Shown: positions 49,521-57,675 of the stretch, in pieces
Numbering within the stretch: position 1 is the first letter of the stretch
Layout: each line of letters begins with the position of its first letter
Source: Emticicia sp. C21
Lineage (GTDB): Bacteria; Bacteroidota; Bacteroidia; Cytophagales; Spirosomataceae
Direction: 5' to 3'
Assembly: GCF_003418935.1 (NCBI RefSeq)
Contig: NZ_QVMT01000003.1
Coordinates: 62,001-126,000 of the forward strand
DNA length: 64,000 nucleotides
Notes under the pieces: model-generated
The model's database searches: none
What the model saw: the letters and a program-made list of their open reading frames with translations, nothing else
What the model was told of the DNA's origin: nothing
Made by a program: the position numbers and the translations under genes

Positions 49521-51014
49521 TCAGAAATTTAATAGAGAGGTAAAATTTTCTTTATCCGTATCGAAATTGACGAATTTTTTTGTAATAACCCGCTTTTTAT
49601 AGGCAAAAATGGTATTCTTTACTTTTGGATTTATTTCGTAAACTCCTGCCGTTTCTGCATCAGTCGGAGAGGAGATAAAAGTAAAGGCTACATTCTTTAA
49701 GTTTAATTTTTTAGCGTAATCGCTTAGTTTTTGTTTTAGTAGACTTTCATTCTCATGTTTGGGATTCATGAAAACAATAAAGGTTTTCCAGTTATTGGCG
49801 TTTTTAGTCAGGTATTGAGCCTCAAGAAAACTTAGCATCTTCTCATAATCTTTTAAGTCGTCGTTTATCCAAACCATGAGTCCTTCGGTTTTAGCACCGT
49901 ATTTACACATAGGGCAGGTTTTAGTGCCTTTGTCTTTGCCTGATACATGATAAGGGTCGAAAGCAGGCGCGCCTTCACCTACAGCAATGCCGGAATTTTG
50001 TGCCATAGCATTGAAAGTAATAAAAAAGATAAGAAATGATGCCTGGAGCATAAGGCGGGATGATTTCATAACAGGAAATTTTTTGCTGAGGAAAAAGAGT
50101 AAAATGCTACCGAAAAATAAACAAAACAGATTAAAAATCAAAAATTCAATATCAGATTTTTCAGAGGCTACTTTCGATAAATCAGTCCGATTCACTTTAA
50201 TCACTCTTACCTGATTGAGATCATTATTTTCTAATACCCATAGATTACCAACTTTATCAAATAAGCCACCTGTAGGATGCCAGCCTAACGGACTAGTATA
50301 AGCAATAGTGACTTTCCCGTTGGGAGCAATTTTGCGGATTTCACGGTTTTCGTAGATAGTTACATAAACATTTTCATTGTTGTCTGTCCACATGCCAAAT
50401 ACACTATGATTAGGCGTAAGCCTCAATTTATGGCCTCGTACATCGTCTACGTTCAGAGAAACCATTGTTACTTTGCCGTCTTTTATTTTCATTAAGTCGT
50501 TATCATCCACATAATAGAAAGTGCCATCATCCTGGCAATACTGCCAGCGTACATCAGTTGTTTTAAGGGTCTGCACGATGGCTACCTTACCATCCGGAGT
50601 ACGTTTCATGAGAATACTCTCTTTTTTGCCGCGTTCTATCCAATACATATTCTCCTGAGCATCGCGGGTGAAGCTATAATTGCTCAAAAAACCTTCGGTA
50701 TTAGGTATTACTTTGGTGAACTGGCCTTTAGCATTATATTTCCATACAAAATGTCCCCATTTATCAATGGCTTCGCCTTCATACCAGAGATTTTCTCCAA
50801 ATAGGTTGTCCTGTTTATCCATATAGAGTTCATGGGTATGAACGTTCGGTACTACTATGGTTTTGGTTTTACCGTCAGCTGATACTTTCCAGACTTTGGC
50901 TAAGTCGGTGTAGAATATCTCTCCTTTGGAATTAGTAACAATACCTATACCTGGGTGTGCCAGAATATTAACAGAGACTGAAAGACAAATGATGATGAAT
51001 AATAGCTTTTTCAT
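49521..51014 (-). CDS. Fusion of exported NHL-like propeller and CPMC redoxin
   Basis: A 497-residue protein. Residues 1-285 have a signal peptide (LLFIIICLSVSVNILAHPG) and NHL/SMP-30-like propeller blades (GIVTNSKGEIFYTD; YVTIYENREIRKIAPNGKVT; GLFDKVGNLWVLEN). Residues 290-312 form a membrane helix. From M316 (ATG at 50069) the sequence reads as a second protein: a signal-peptide-like MKSSRLMLQASFLIFFITFN, then AMAQ, and a thioredoxin-like domain with C367-P-M-C370 and FIVFMNPKHENE. It looks like an in-frame fusion of two exported proteins, first in the operon ending with the LytS/LytTR pair. Confidence 0.72.
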   Translation of the reverse strand: MKKLLFIIICLSVSVNILAHPGIGIVTNSKGEIFYTDLAKVWKVSADGKTKTIVVPNVHTHELYMDKQDNLFGENLWYEGEAIDKWGHFVWKYNAKGQFTKVIPNTEGFLSNYSFTRDAQENMYWIERGKKESILMKRTPDGKVAIVQTLKTTDVRWQYCQDDGTFYYVDDNDLMKIKDGKVTMVSLNVDDVRGHKLRLTPNHSVFGMWTDNNENVYVTIYENREIRKIAPNGKVTIAYTSPLGWHPTGGLFDKVGNLWVLENNDLNQVRVIKVNRTDLSKVASEKSDIEFLIFNLFCLFFGSILLFFLSKKFPVMKSSRLMLQASFLIFFITFNAMAQNSGIAVGEGAPAFDPYHVSGKDKGTKTCPMCKYGAKTEGLMVWINDDLKDYEKMLSFLEAQYLTKNANNWKTFIVFMNPKHENESLLKQKLSDYAKKLNLKNVAFTFISSPTDAETAGVYEINPKVKNTIFAYKKRVITKKFVNFDTDKENFTSLLNF

Positions 51015-51197
51015 AATCCTTAATGATTTTGATGAACAAATCTATAAGGGATATAGAAGCTATTAAATGAGATTATGATAAGACGATGGAATGGTGTGGT
51101 GAGGTGAGGGAAAAATGCCCCAGCCCCTAAAGGGGAGTTCTTGCAAAAACAACTTTGGCGATTTAACGGTCAATCATTATGGAAAATGTAGTACGAT

Positions 51198-52268
51198 TTA
51201 AGGCTTCTTCATCTGTTTTATCCACTCTTTCATCAATTCTATACCTTCTTTGTGGTTGGTTTTTCGGCCTACTTCGGGCATCATTTCGCCGGGATCGGTT
51301 GATTCTATGCGATATAATAAGATGGATTCATCAGGCTTACCCGGTACAATATCAAATTTACGATTACCCGACCCACGACCTGCCGCTACAGGTGTTTTAA
51401 GAATACCCATAGCTAAAGGGTCTGTTTCATGAATACTCAGATTTAAACCGGAAGTCTGGGCGGGTCCGCCTAACCGATGGCAATGCGCACAGTTAATATC
51501 TAACCAGATGCGTGCCCTTTCTTCGATGCTTCCTGATTCCGGTTTGTTCCAGACAGGAGCTTTAGGTACTTGTTCGATGGCCGGTAAGTCTTGAAGGATA
51601 CCTGTTTTTTGCCAGGCTGTTAACTGATTTTCTGTGCCTTCCGGTAATCCCCATGCCCGATAATTACCATTGAGTTGTCGGGCTGATGGACCGATTGGTG
51701 ACATCTGCTCACTACGGTTGTGACAGCCCTTACACTGATTCAGATTCGGTATGCTGTATTCATGTTTCTTCTTTTTGCCGTTCAGGTCAATATAGCTTAC
51801 TTCTTTGGTATCACCTGCTACTTCCAGAAAGGCATCAGTTTGCTCATCATTCCAGACATAAACCAGTGCTTTCCAGCCATCATTTTCATGGATTAACAGA
51901 CGGGTTTCCATAATTCTGCGACCTTTATCTGTATTTCTGAAATCGTTGGGATAGTAGAAAGTTTTAATAAGCGTTGTTCCTACCGGAAAGCTTAATACTT
52001 CTTTGTCGTTGTAAGTCGCTTTTGTGCTTTCAGGTAATTTGACAAAGCGTAGTTTTTCAGCATAATCGCTGAAAAGAGGGGTATTAAGTGAAAAAGGGAT
52101 TACACCTTTAGCGGGTTTTTGTTCGGCTAGGGTGCCTTCAAAAAAGGAATAGTCTGAGAGTTTTTCCTTGGGCATGCTTGGTTGTATTTCCTGTTTAACA
52201 TCCTGTTGATTGAAGGAAGACAAACCAAAAATGCCCAGGGCTATCAATAATAATACGAATCTTTGCAT
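51198..52268 (-). CDS. SO2930-type diheme c-type cytochrome
   Basis: A 356-residue periplasmic protein with signal peptide MQRFVLLLIALGIFGLSS. Two heme-binding motifs, CKGCH (in LNQCKGCHNRSEQMSP) and CAHCH (in LDINCAHCHRLGGPAQTSGL), and FDIVPGKPDESILLYRI with MMPEVGRK near the end, match the family described from Shewanella SO_2930. The conserved neighbour is a parallel beta-helix protein, also present here 58 bp upstream on the same strand. The pair likely acts in the periplasm on an unknown substrate. Start chosen at ATG 52268. Confidence 0.9.
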   Translation of the reverse strand: MQRFVLLLIALGIFGLSSFNQQDVKQEIQPSMPKEKLSDYSFFEGTLAEQKPAKGVIPFSLNTPLFSDYAEKLRFVKLPESTKATYNDKEVLSFPVGTTLIKTFYYPNDFRNTDKGRRIMETRLLIHENDGWKALVYVWNDEQTDAFLEVAGDTKEVSYIDLNGKKKKHEYSIPNLNQCKGCHNRSEQMSPIGPSARQLNGNYRAWGLPEGTENQLTAWQKTGILQDLPAIEQVPKAPVWNKPESGSIEERARIWLDINCAHCHRLGGPAQTSGLNLSIHETDPLAMGILKTPVAAGRGSGNRKFDIVPGKPDESILLYRIESTDPGEMMPEVGRKTNHKEGIELMKEWIKQMKKP

Positions 52269-52326
52269 TGAGAATAAAAGAAACAAGAGCGACTAAGAGT
52301 CCTCAAATCATTCCATGGTATGTGTT

Positions 52327-53508
52327 TTAATCAATTTTTGCCATTTTCAGACTTTCCAGACTGCAGTCATGTGCCGAGGCATCGCGGGAAACATTCTTGA
52401 AATTATTCGCTACATCTAAATTGGCAAAACTTACATTTTTATTGTTTTTGATACACAAAACTTTGGTAGGATTTTTTGCGTCTACAATGCCATCCCACTG
52501 GATATGTGGTACGTCTTTACCAAATCTCAGTTTGAATCTATACATCTGTCCGAAACGACCCTTTCCGGTAGCTTTAACGTTCTCACGCTCATAAACATTG
52601 TCATGAATATTAATAGCTTCCGGATATGGATAATAAGTCGGGTCTTTGATAGGATTTTCTGTAGTGAAATACGAGATAATTCCTGTGCTCACTGACTTGT
52701 TGTTTACAATCTGATTATCGAATATCTCTACATGATTGGCCGCTAAAATCAGTATGCCAGTGCCATCAGGTACTTTACCTACGATATTACCTTTTGGGGC
52801 AAAATTAGGTAGGTTGTTGTGGTGAATATTGTTTTTATAAACACGCGTATAGCCGCCTTTTTTCAGAATCAAATCTGGTAAGTCGAAAACAAGAATACCA
52901 CCGGTGTTTTCGGTAGCTTCATTTTCGTATACATCAGCATTCAGAGAGTTTTCAATCTCGATGCCTGCCACATTGTGGTAAGCACGTGATTTACGTACAA
53001 TAATATCTTTCGACTGCCCTACATAGATGCCCGCATCAGAAGCGCCGATGGCTTCACAGCCCTCAATCAATACCTTTTCACATTGAACTGGATACAGTCC
53101 ATAAGAGCCATTTTCTTTTTTAGGTTTGCCTGTCCATTCAGTTTTTACGTTTCTGAAAGTGATGCCCTTTACATTCATGGTTTTTACGGCATCACCTTTG
53201 CTATCCTGCACGGTCAGGTCTTCGATAATGATGTTTTCAGCATTGGAAACCCGGATTCCCTCGGCGCCTTCGGTTTGTCCTTTGAACGAAAGAATGGTTT
53301 TGTCTTTACCTTTTCCTTTGATGGTGATGTTCTTTTTACCTTCCATTGAGAGGCTGGCCGAGAAAGTGAACGAGCCTTCATCTAACTGAATCGTAGAACC
53401 GTTTTCAGCCATGATAAACTGTGTCTGATAGCGTTTCTGCACGTCTTTTTGTGCAAAGCCCACGGCACTAATCAAAAGTGAACTTAGTAGAAAAGCGATT
53501 TTTTTCAT
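52327..53508 (-). CDS. Parallel beta-helix domain protein (partner of the diheme cytochrome)
   Basis: A 393-residue exported protein (signal IAFLLSSLLISAVGFA). The core is a right-handed parallel beta-helix of pectate-lyase-like coils: IEDLTVQDSKGDAVKTMNVK, RNVKTEWTGKPKKENGSYGL, IVRKSRAYHNVAGIEIENSL and YENEATENTGGILVFD. Coils carry repeated N/D at turns. It matches the conserved beta-helix protein co-encoded with SO2930-type cytochromes. Its exact activity is unknown; polysaccharide binding or cleavage is plausible. It is upstream of, and probably co-transcribed with, the cytochrome. Confidence 0.88.
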   Translation of the reverse strand: MKKIAFLLSSLLISAVGFAQKDVQKRYQTQFIMAENGSTIQLDEGSFTFSASLSMEGKKNITIKGKGKDKTILSFKGQTEGAEGIRVSNAENIIIEDLTVQDSKGDAVKTMNVKGITFRNVKTEWTGKPKKENGSYGLYPVQCEKVLIEGCEAIGASDAGIYVGQSKDIIVRKSRAYHNVAGIEIENSLNADVYENEATENTGGILVFDLPDLILKKGGYTRVYKNNIHHNNLPNFAPKGNIVGKVPDGTGILILAANHVEIFDNQIVNNKSVSTGIISYFTTENPIKDPTYYPYPEAINIHDNVYERENVKATGKGRFGQMYRFKLRFGKDVPHIQWDGIVDAKNPTKVLCIKNNKNVSFANLDVANNFKNVSRDASAHDCSLESLKMAKID

Positions 53509-53649
53509 GAGTATAATAGGATTGAATGAACAGACTTCAAAGTAGGCAGAATTTATTGAGATAAGTATTTGATAAATGTCAAATAAAATGGCAGATATTG
53601 CCTCTATTAACCGCCTGAATAAATGAATAGTAAAGATAAAACTTATATT

Positions 53650-54228
53650 CTACTTCTGCCCCCGTACTCTACTCAATGTTTCAAGTTTAATACCTAAAAA
53701 GGAAGCCAGGTATTTCAAAGGGATACGTTTAATAAATTCGGGTTTGTGTTGCAACAGGTATTCGTACCGCTGTTTGGCTGAAAGCGTCTGCAGGATGATT
53801 TTTATCTCTTCCATCTGTATCAGATATTGCTCGGCCAATAAGCGTCCTAATCGTTCGATTTCATGAAATTGATTAAAGAGCTTTTGCAGGTCTCCGTGCT
53901 TAATCACAATCGTTTCTGTATCTTCTAATGCCTGAATATTGGTTAAACTGGGTTTTTGCGAGAAGAAACTGTGTGTAGACACCGCTACGGCATTCTCAAA
54001 GCCAAACCATGTATTAATTTCGTCGGTATTAGCATCTTCAAAATATTCACGTACGCAGCCTGATAGAATGAAATGTAATTCGTCGGATATGTTTCCCTGA
54101 CGCACCAGAAATTCTTTTTTATAAAAATTCCTTTGTGCCAGAAAAGGCAAAATGGCTTCGATACTTTCGGGCGAAAGTGGATGAATTTGCTGAATAAACT
54201 GGAGATAATTTTCTAGTGCAGGAAGCAT
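53650..54228 (-). CDS. Crp/Fnr family transcriptional regulator
   Basis: A 192-residue regulator with an N-terminal cyclic-nucleotide-binding-like beta-roll (NFYKKEFLVRQGNISDELHF; REYFEDANTDEINTWFG) and a C-terminal helix-turn-helix (IPLKYLASFLGIKLETLSRV). It lacks Fnr-type iron-sulfur cysteines. The ligand pocket is not the canonical cAMP pattern, as in most Bacteroidota members. It is divergent from the esterase gene at 54339, sharing a 110-bp control region, and could regulate it. Confidence 0.9.
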   Translation of the reverse strand: MLPALENYLQFIQQIHPLSPESIEAILPFLAQRNFYKKEFLVRQGNISDELHFILSGCVREYFEDANTDEINTWFGFENAVAVSTHSFFSQKPSLTNIQALEDTETIVIKHGDLQKLFNQFHEIERLGRLLAEQYLIQMEEIKIILQTLSAKQRYEYLLQHKPEFIKRIPLKYLASFLGIKLETLSRVRGQK

Positions 54229-54338
54229 ACTAAAAAGAAATAGCTACACAATATTAGTAGAAAAGTGTCAGAAACAATATTTTTTTTCAACTTTGTAAAA
54301 TAACCATCATATATACACCCTCTCAAAAAAAATACTCA

Positions 54339-55256
54339 ATGAAAAAATTGTTTTTAATGCTATTCGCCATGGCGCTTATGTCAAATCTTTATGCTCAAAA
54401 CGAAACTATTCTGCTTTATACTGGCACTGCACCAGGGTCAACAGGAAAGCAGGTACCGGAGGATTCTAAAACCACTGATGGTATTACACGGGTAAAAGAT
54501 GTTACCCAACCTGCTTTAATTGTTTATCCAGCTAAGAAAAAAACTACTGATGCTACCGTGATTATCTGTCCGGGTGGTGGTTACGGTATTCTGGCTATAG
54601 ACCACGAGGGGTACGATATTGCTAAATGGTTTAATGAGAGAGGCATGACCGCCTTTGTATTGAAATATCGTTTACCGCAGGAGGATTTATTTGATAACGA
54701 CGAGATAAGACCCTTACAAGATGCGCAACAGGCTATCAGAATTGTGCGTAAAAATGCCGCTAAGTATGGCGTTTCTCCCGATAAAGTAGGTATCATGGGT
54801 TTCTCGGCAGGAGGCCACCTCGCCTCTACAGCCTCTACGCATTTTGCTACGCAGGTAGGAGATATAACCGACCCATCAGTCAGTGTGCGACCAGATTTCT
54901 CTTTATTGATTTATCCGGTTATTACTTTTAATGATCGTTTTACACATTTTGGTTCAAGAGATAATCTGATTGGTAAGAATCCTCCGGTTGAAAAGATTGA
55001 ATGGTATTCGAATGATAAACAGGTTACTAAAGACACGCCACCTACGTTTTTGGTAAGCACAACTGATGATGGCGTACAACCTGAAAACAGCATTGCGTAC
55101 TTTCTGGCTTGCAAGAAAAATAAAGTACCTGTAGAAATGCATATCTACGAAAAAGGTGGGCATGGGTATGGATTGAAGAAAAAAGGCAGAGGCCCTGTAG
55201 AAACCTGGGCAGCACGCATGGAAGATTGGCTGAAGGATAGGAAGTTGATGAAATGA
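54339..55256 (+). CDS. Exported alpha/beta hydrolase (esterase)
   Basis: A 305-residue exported hydrolase (signal LMLFAMALMSNLYAQ). Oxyanion-hole segment CPGGGYGILAIDHEGYDIAK, nucleophile elbow GFSAGGHLAS, acid in TTDDGVQPENS and histidine in KGGHGYGL follow the BD-FAE/acetyl-esterase-type fold. A likely role is de-esterification of plant polysaccharides or acetylated sugars in the periplasm. A Crp-type regulator is encoded divergently, and an intrinsic terminator follows at 55299. Confidence 0.9.
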   Translation: MKKLFLMLFAMALMSNLYAQNETILLYTGTAPGSTGKQVPEDSKTTDGITRVKDVTQPALIVYPAKKKTTDATVIICPGGGYGILAIDHEGYDIAKWFNERGMTAFVLKYRLPQEDLFDNDEIRPLQDAQQAIRIVRKNAAKYGVSPDKVGIMGFSAGGHLASTASTHFATQVGDITDPSVSVRPDFSLLIYPVITFNDRFTHFGSRDNLIGKNPPVEKIEWYSNDKQVTKDTPPTFLVSTTDDGVQPENSIAYFLACKKNKVPVEMHIYEKGGHGYGLKKKGRGPVETWAARMEDWLKDRKLMK

Positions 55257-55298
55257 GAGCGTCTCGAAAAAAAATATTGAAAAATGCTTGACAAGGCT

Positions 55299-55333
55299 AA
55301 TTTTCTTAATCACCATTAAGAAAATTATTTTTT
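55299..55333 (+). terminator. Intrinsic terminator
   Basis: aattttcttaat (55299-55310) and attaagaaaatt (55315-55326) form a perfect 12-bp stem with a CACC loop, followed by a T-rich tail (attttttt). It follows the esterase stop by 43 bp. Confidence 0.8.
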
Positions 55334-55353
55334 AACTGTAAACATTTTATAAT

Positions 55354-56040
55354 ATGCCTTGTACACATAAATTTTTCGGACACAATTTGCATCAGAATGG
55401 AGCTTTTGGTTTGATACCTAACTGGGATTTTAAAACTTTAATTATTGGAACTTTCAATCCTGAAAATATTTGGGCGGATGAAAATATGGCAGGATATTTT
55501 TACGGAAGAAGACGTAATTATTTTTGGTCTGCTATTGGCCAATTTGGAATATTGCAGGATATTGAAAGAAATAATACAATTCATCAATTTCAATTTCTGC
55601 AAGAAAAGAAAATAGGATTAACGGATTTACTTATTAGAATTGAAGATGCAGATATTACGAATCTAAACCATGTCGCTAAGATAAAAACCTACGGAGATAA
55701 GGAAATTGAAAGTTTTCATGATTTTTTCTGGAATACGGAGCAAATTATAAATACAATATTAAATAAAAAAGTAGAAGCTGTTTATTTTACATGGCTTGGG
55801 AAGTCCAATAGGATTCGTAATCCTTTTAACTCATTTGAGAACCAAATGAGAATTGTTGAAGACTTCTGTGATAATAATGGAATTTTAAATTGTCGATTAT
55901 ATACTCCTTCAGGACAAGGATTAAGGAGTGGTACTCCTAGGATTAATAAATTGATCAATCAATGGTATAACCATAATGGAGGGCAAGAATTCCCATTTAG
56001 ATCTCCTAATTTTGATATAAATAATTATCCGTTTCAATAA
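55354..56040 (+). CDS. Uracil-DNA-glycosylase-superfamily-like protein
   Basis: A 228-residue cytosolic protein. TLIIGTFNPE (28-37) resembles the GxNPG motif of UDG/TDG enzymes, and GYFYGRRRNYFWSAIG (47-62) resembles the YYxxPRNxFW segment of family 4/5 and hypoxanthine-DNA glycosylases. LYTPSGQGLRSG near 187-198 sits where the second catalytic motif would fall. The active residue set is not clearly conserved, so glycosylase activity is tentative. Base composition is more A/T-rich than the neighbouring core genes, suggesting recent acquisition. A 50-bp perfect palindrome follows its stop codon. Confidence 0.55.
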   Translation: MPCTHKFFGHNLHQNGAFGLIPNWDFKTLIIGTFNPENIWADENMAGYFYGRRRNYFWSAIGQFGILQDIERNNTIHQFQFLQEKKIGLTDLLIRIEDADITNLNHVAKIKTYGDKEIESFHDFFWNTEQIINTILNKKVEAVYFTWLGKSNRIRNPFNSFENQMRIVEDFCDNNGILNCRLYTPSGQGLRSGTPRINKLINQWYNHNGGQEFPFRSPNFDINNYPFQ

Positions 56041-56046
56041 TATTCT

Positions 56047-56096
56047 TTCAATAAAATCCTTTGAAATATACGTATATTTCAAAGGATTTTATTGAA
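56047..56096. repeat. 50-bp perfect palindrome without loop
   Basis: Bases 56047-56071 (ttcaataaaatcctttgaaa then tatac) are the exact reverse complement of 56072-56096. There is no spacer and no mismatch. It starts 6 bp past the stop codon of the UDG-like gene. It can extrude as a cruciform in DNA or fold as a strong hairpin in RNA; GC content is low. Confidence 0.9.
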
Positions 56097-56114
56097 GTCT
56101 AATTTTAAATTTAT

Positions 56115-56285
56115 ATGAAGAAAAAGCAAAAAAATAGTTTAGATCAAAAACAACCTCAACCCAAAGATTTCTGGGATTCTCTTTCACCGAGAGTAAAAGA
56201 GCGAATAGAACAAGGCTTAGCAGATGTCGATGCTGGAAGATATTCTCCAATAAAACCTGTAATTGAAAGATTAATGTCGGAGTAA
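56115..56285 (+). CDS. Small protein, 56 aa, antitoxin-like
   Basis: A 56-residue basic-then-acidic peptide starting MKKKQKNSLDQKQPQPKDFW. The segment FWDSLSPRVKERIEQGLADV, followed by DAGRYSPIKPVIERLM, resembles the small antitoxin components of RelE/ParE-type modules, with the L-x-x-x-V-K-E-x-I-E-x-G-L core. No RelE/ParE toxin gene is adjacent, so it may be an orphan. It ends 1 bp from the stop codon of the convergent gene at 56287. The reading frame is clear from codon usage, but its small size keeps confidence moderate. Confidence 0.5.
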   Translation: MKKKQKNSLDQKQPQPKDFWDSLSPRVKERIEQGLADVDAGRYSPIKPVIERLMSE

Positions 56286-56286
56286 A

Positions 56287-56853
56287 TTAATTCAATCGCC
56301 TCATAATCAGCCCCTTCACCACCTCATAAAACATATGCGGTTTCATGGTTCGCCAGTTGTCTATCATTTGTAGGGTGCCACCAGAATTGATATAAGAATC
56401 AACATGATAGCGTTTGAATTCTTCCAGAATAAAATTGGGGAAGTTTACGGCAGCTATCCAGCCATCTTCTACGTCTTCATACCATTCTTCGTAATAATCT
56501 TCTTCGCCTCCATGAAACTGGAAAAGGTTTTCTCCTATCAGTATGTATTGATTAATGCCTTCTCTGGTTAAATGGTCTATTACGTTTCGTTTCAGCCACA
56601 TGACATCATTATGCAGGGTATCATTCCATTCACCAAATAGCTCAATAACGGCGTATCGCAGGTCATAATCAGCTATCAGGAGTTTGCAATACAAGGTTTC
56701 GGACTCTATATTATCCCAGTTTGGGTCGATGTAATAACCATAAATGTTATCCTCATATTCTATCCCATAAGTGCGACCATAGAACGGAGACCGTTCGTCT
56801 TCTTCGGCCAGATAATATCTTTGCCAATTATAAAAGGGTTCAATTTCGTGCAT
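56287..56853 (-). CDS. Hypothetical acidic protein
   Basis: A 188-residue cytosolic protein very rich in Asp, Glu, Tyr and Trp (LAEEDERSPFYGRTYGIEYE; FHGGEEDYYEEWYEDVEDGW), with no signal peptide. The final residues (MKPHMFYEVVKGLIMRRLN) are basic. The family is not one I can name, although similar proteins seem confined to Bacteroidota. No catalytic motif is evident. Its role is unknown. Confidence 0.65.
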   Translation of the reverse strand: MHEIEPFYNWQRYYLAEEDERSPFYGRTYGIEYEDNIYGYYIDPNWDNIESETLYCKLLIADYDLRYAVIELFGEWNDTLHNDVMWLKRNVIDHLTREGINQYILIGENLFQFHGGEEDYYEEWYEDVEDGWIAAVNFPNFILEEFKRYHVDSYINSGGTLQMIDNWRTMKPHMFYEVVKGLIMRRLN

Positions 56854-56932
56854 GTGGATTTATGTTTAAGAAAATTCAGCAAATAAGGTTTACTTTCTAA
56901 GGCATAGGCTTAGTTCTAAAGCAGATAAAGTG

Positions 56933-57103
56933 CTATTTGTTTTCGTAGTTTTTCAATAATTCTTTGGCAGGTACTTCTTTCACGTTGCCGTCTTTATCTG
57001 CAATAACAAGCGTATCATTAGTTAATGCACTCTTTTCAATAAGCCTCTTTATGGCAAGATTCAATCCAGCCATAATTTTTTCGCTAAATTCAGTTGATTT
57101 CAT
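56933..57103 (-). CDS. Small protein overlapping the zeta-toxin pseudogene
   Basis: A 56-residue helical protein (MKSTEFSEKIMAGLNLAIKR, then LIEKSALTNDTLVIADKDGN and VKEVPAKELLKNY). Its ATG (57103) overlaps the 3' end of the zeta-toxin remnant by 14 bp, a typical toxin-antitoxin coupling, so it is the likely antitoxin or accessory partner. It is intact even though the toxin is broken. The family is unassigned. No other gene lies within 80 bp downstream. Confidence 0.6.
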   Translation of the reverse strand: MKSTEFSEKIMAGLNLAIKRLIEKSALTNDTLVIADKDGNVKEVPAKELLKNYENK

Positions 57104-57670
57104 CTTTTTGTTTATTTAGTAATGTCCACAAATCAGGATTAATTACCTCAATTTCTTCATTACTCATTTTTTGACCAATAAATTGAGGTGCATTATCAGA
57201 ATTATCAACGATTACTCCATTGTCAACTATTGGTAAATATAGCTTAAAAAGATTTTGAATCCCTCTAAAATATCTTCTTTTTATTGTTTCAGATGGAATA
57301 TTATGCCCACCTGCTTTAACTCTTTTTAAAACTCTCTTTTGCGCAGCATCAGGAGATGAAAGCCAGAAAAAAGCTAATTTTACTTCATGACCTTGGAATT
57401 TCGCTTATTTTATTAACGAAACGTACCTCCTGTAGCCAGTGTAGTTTCAAAGGCGAGAGTAAGGTTTTCTGCCATTAAAGTATGAATACGTTGTAGTATA
57501 ATTCTCCCCGCTTCAATCGCTACGCTTTCAGGATTAAAAGGGGAAAGTCCGGCTGCAATATTATCGGCATTCACAAACTCTCTACAGTTAAGCATTTCAG
57601 GCAAAGTCGTATAAGAGGCAGTTGTTTTTCCTGCCCCGTTGCAACCTGCTATGATATAGAGTTGTGGCAT
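57090..57670 (-). pseudogene. Zeta-toxin family kinase, disrupted
   Basis: The frame from ATG 57670 encodes 85 residues with a Walker A GCNGAGKTT (9-17), VNADNIAAGLSPFNPES and FETTLATGG, typical of Bacteroidota zeta toxins of about 190 residues. It then meets a stop at 57413. The missing half continues in another frame down to 57092: AKFQGHEVKLAFFWLSSPDA, AAQKRVLKRVKAGGHNIP and NPDLWTLLNKQ. Joining the halves needs a one-base shift near the GGAGG run and removal of a TAA within ATAAAATAAGCG. Two lesions make sequencing error less likely than decay. It lies 5 bp after the patB-like stop codon. Confidence 0.8.
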
Positions 57671-57675
57671 AATTC

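Noticed and set aside
53509-53649. Possible regulatory RNA between the beta-helix and Crp genes
   Set aside because: No stable stem or conserved motif was visible; it is short A/T-rich spacer.
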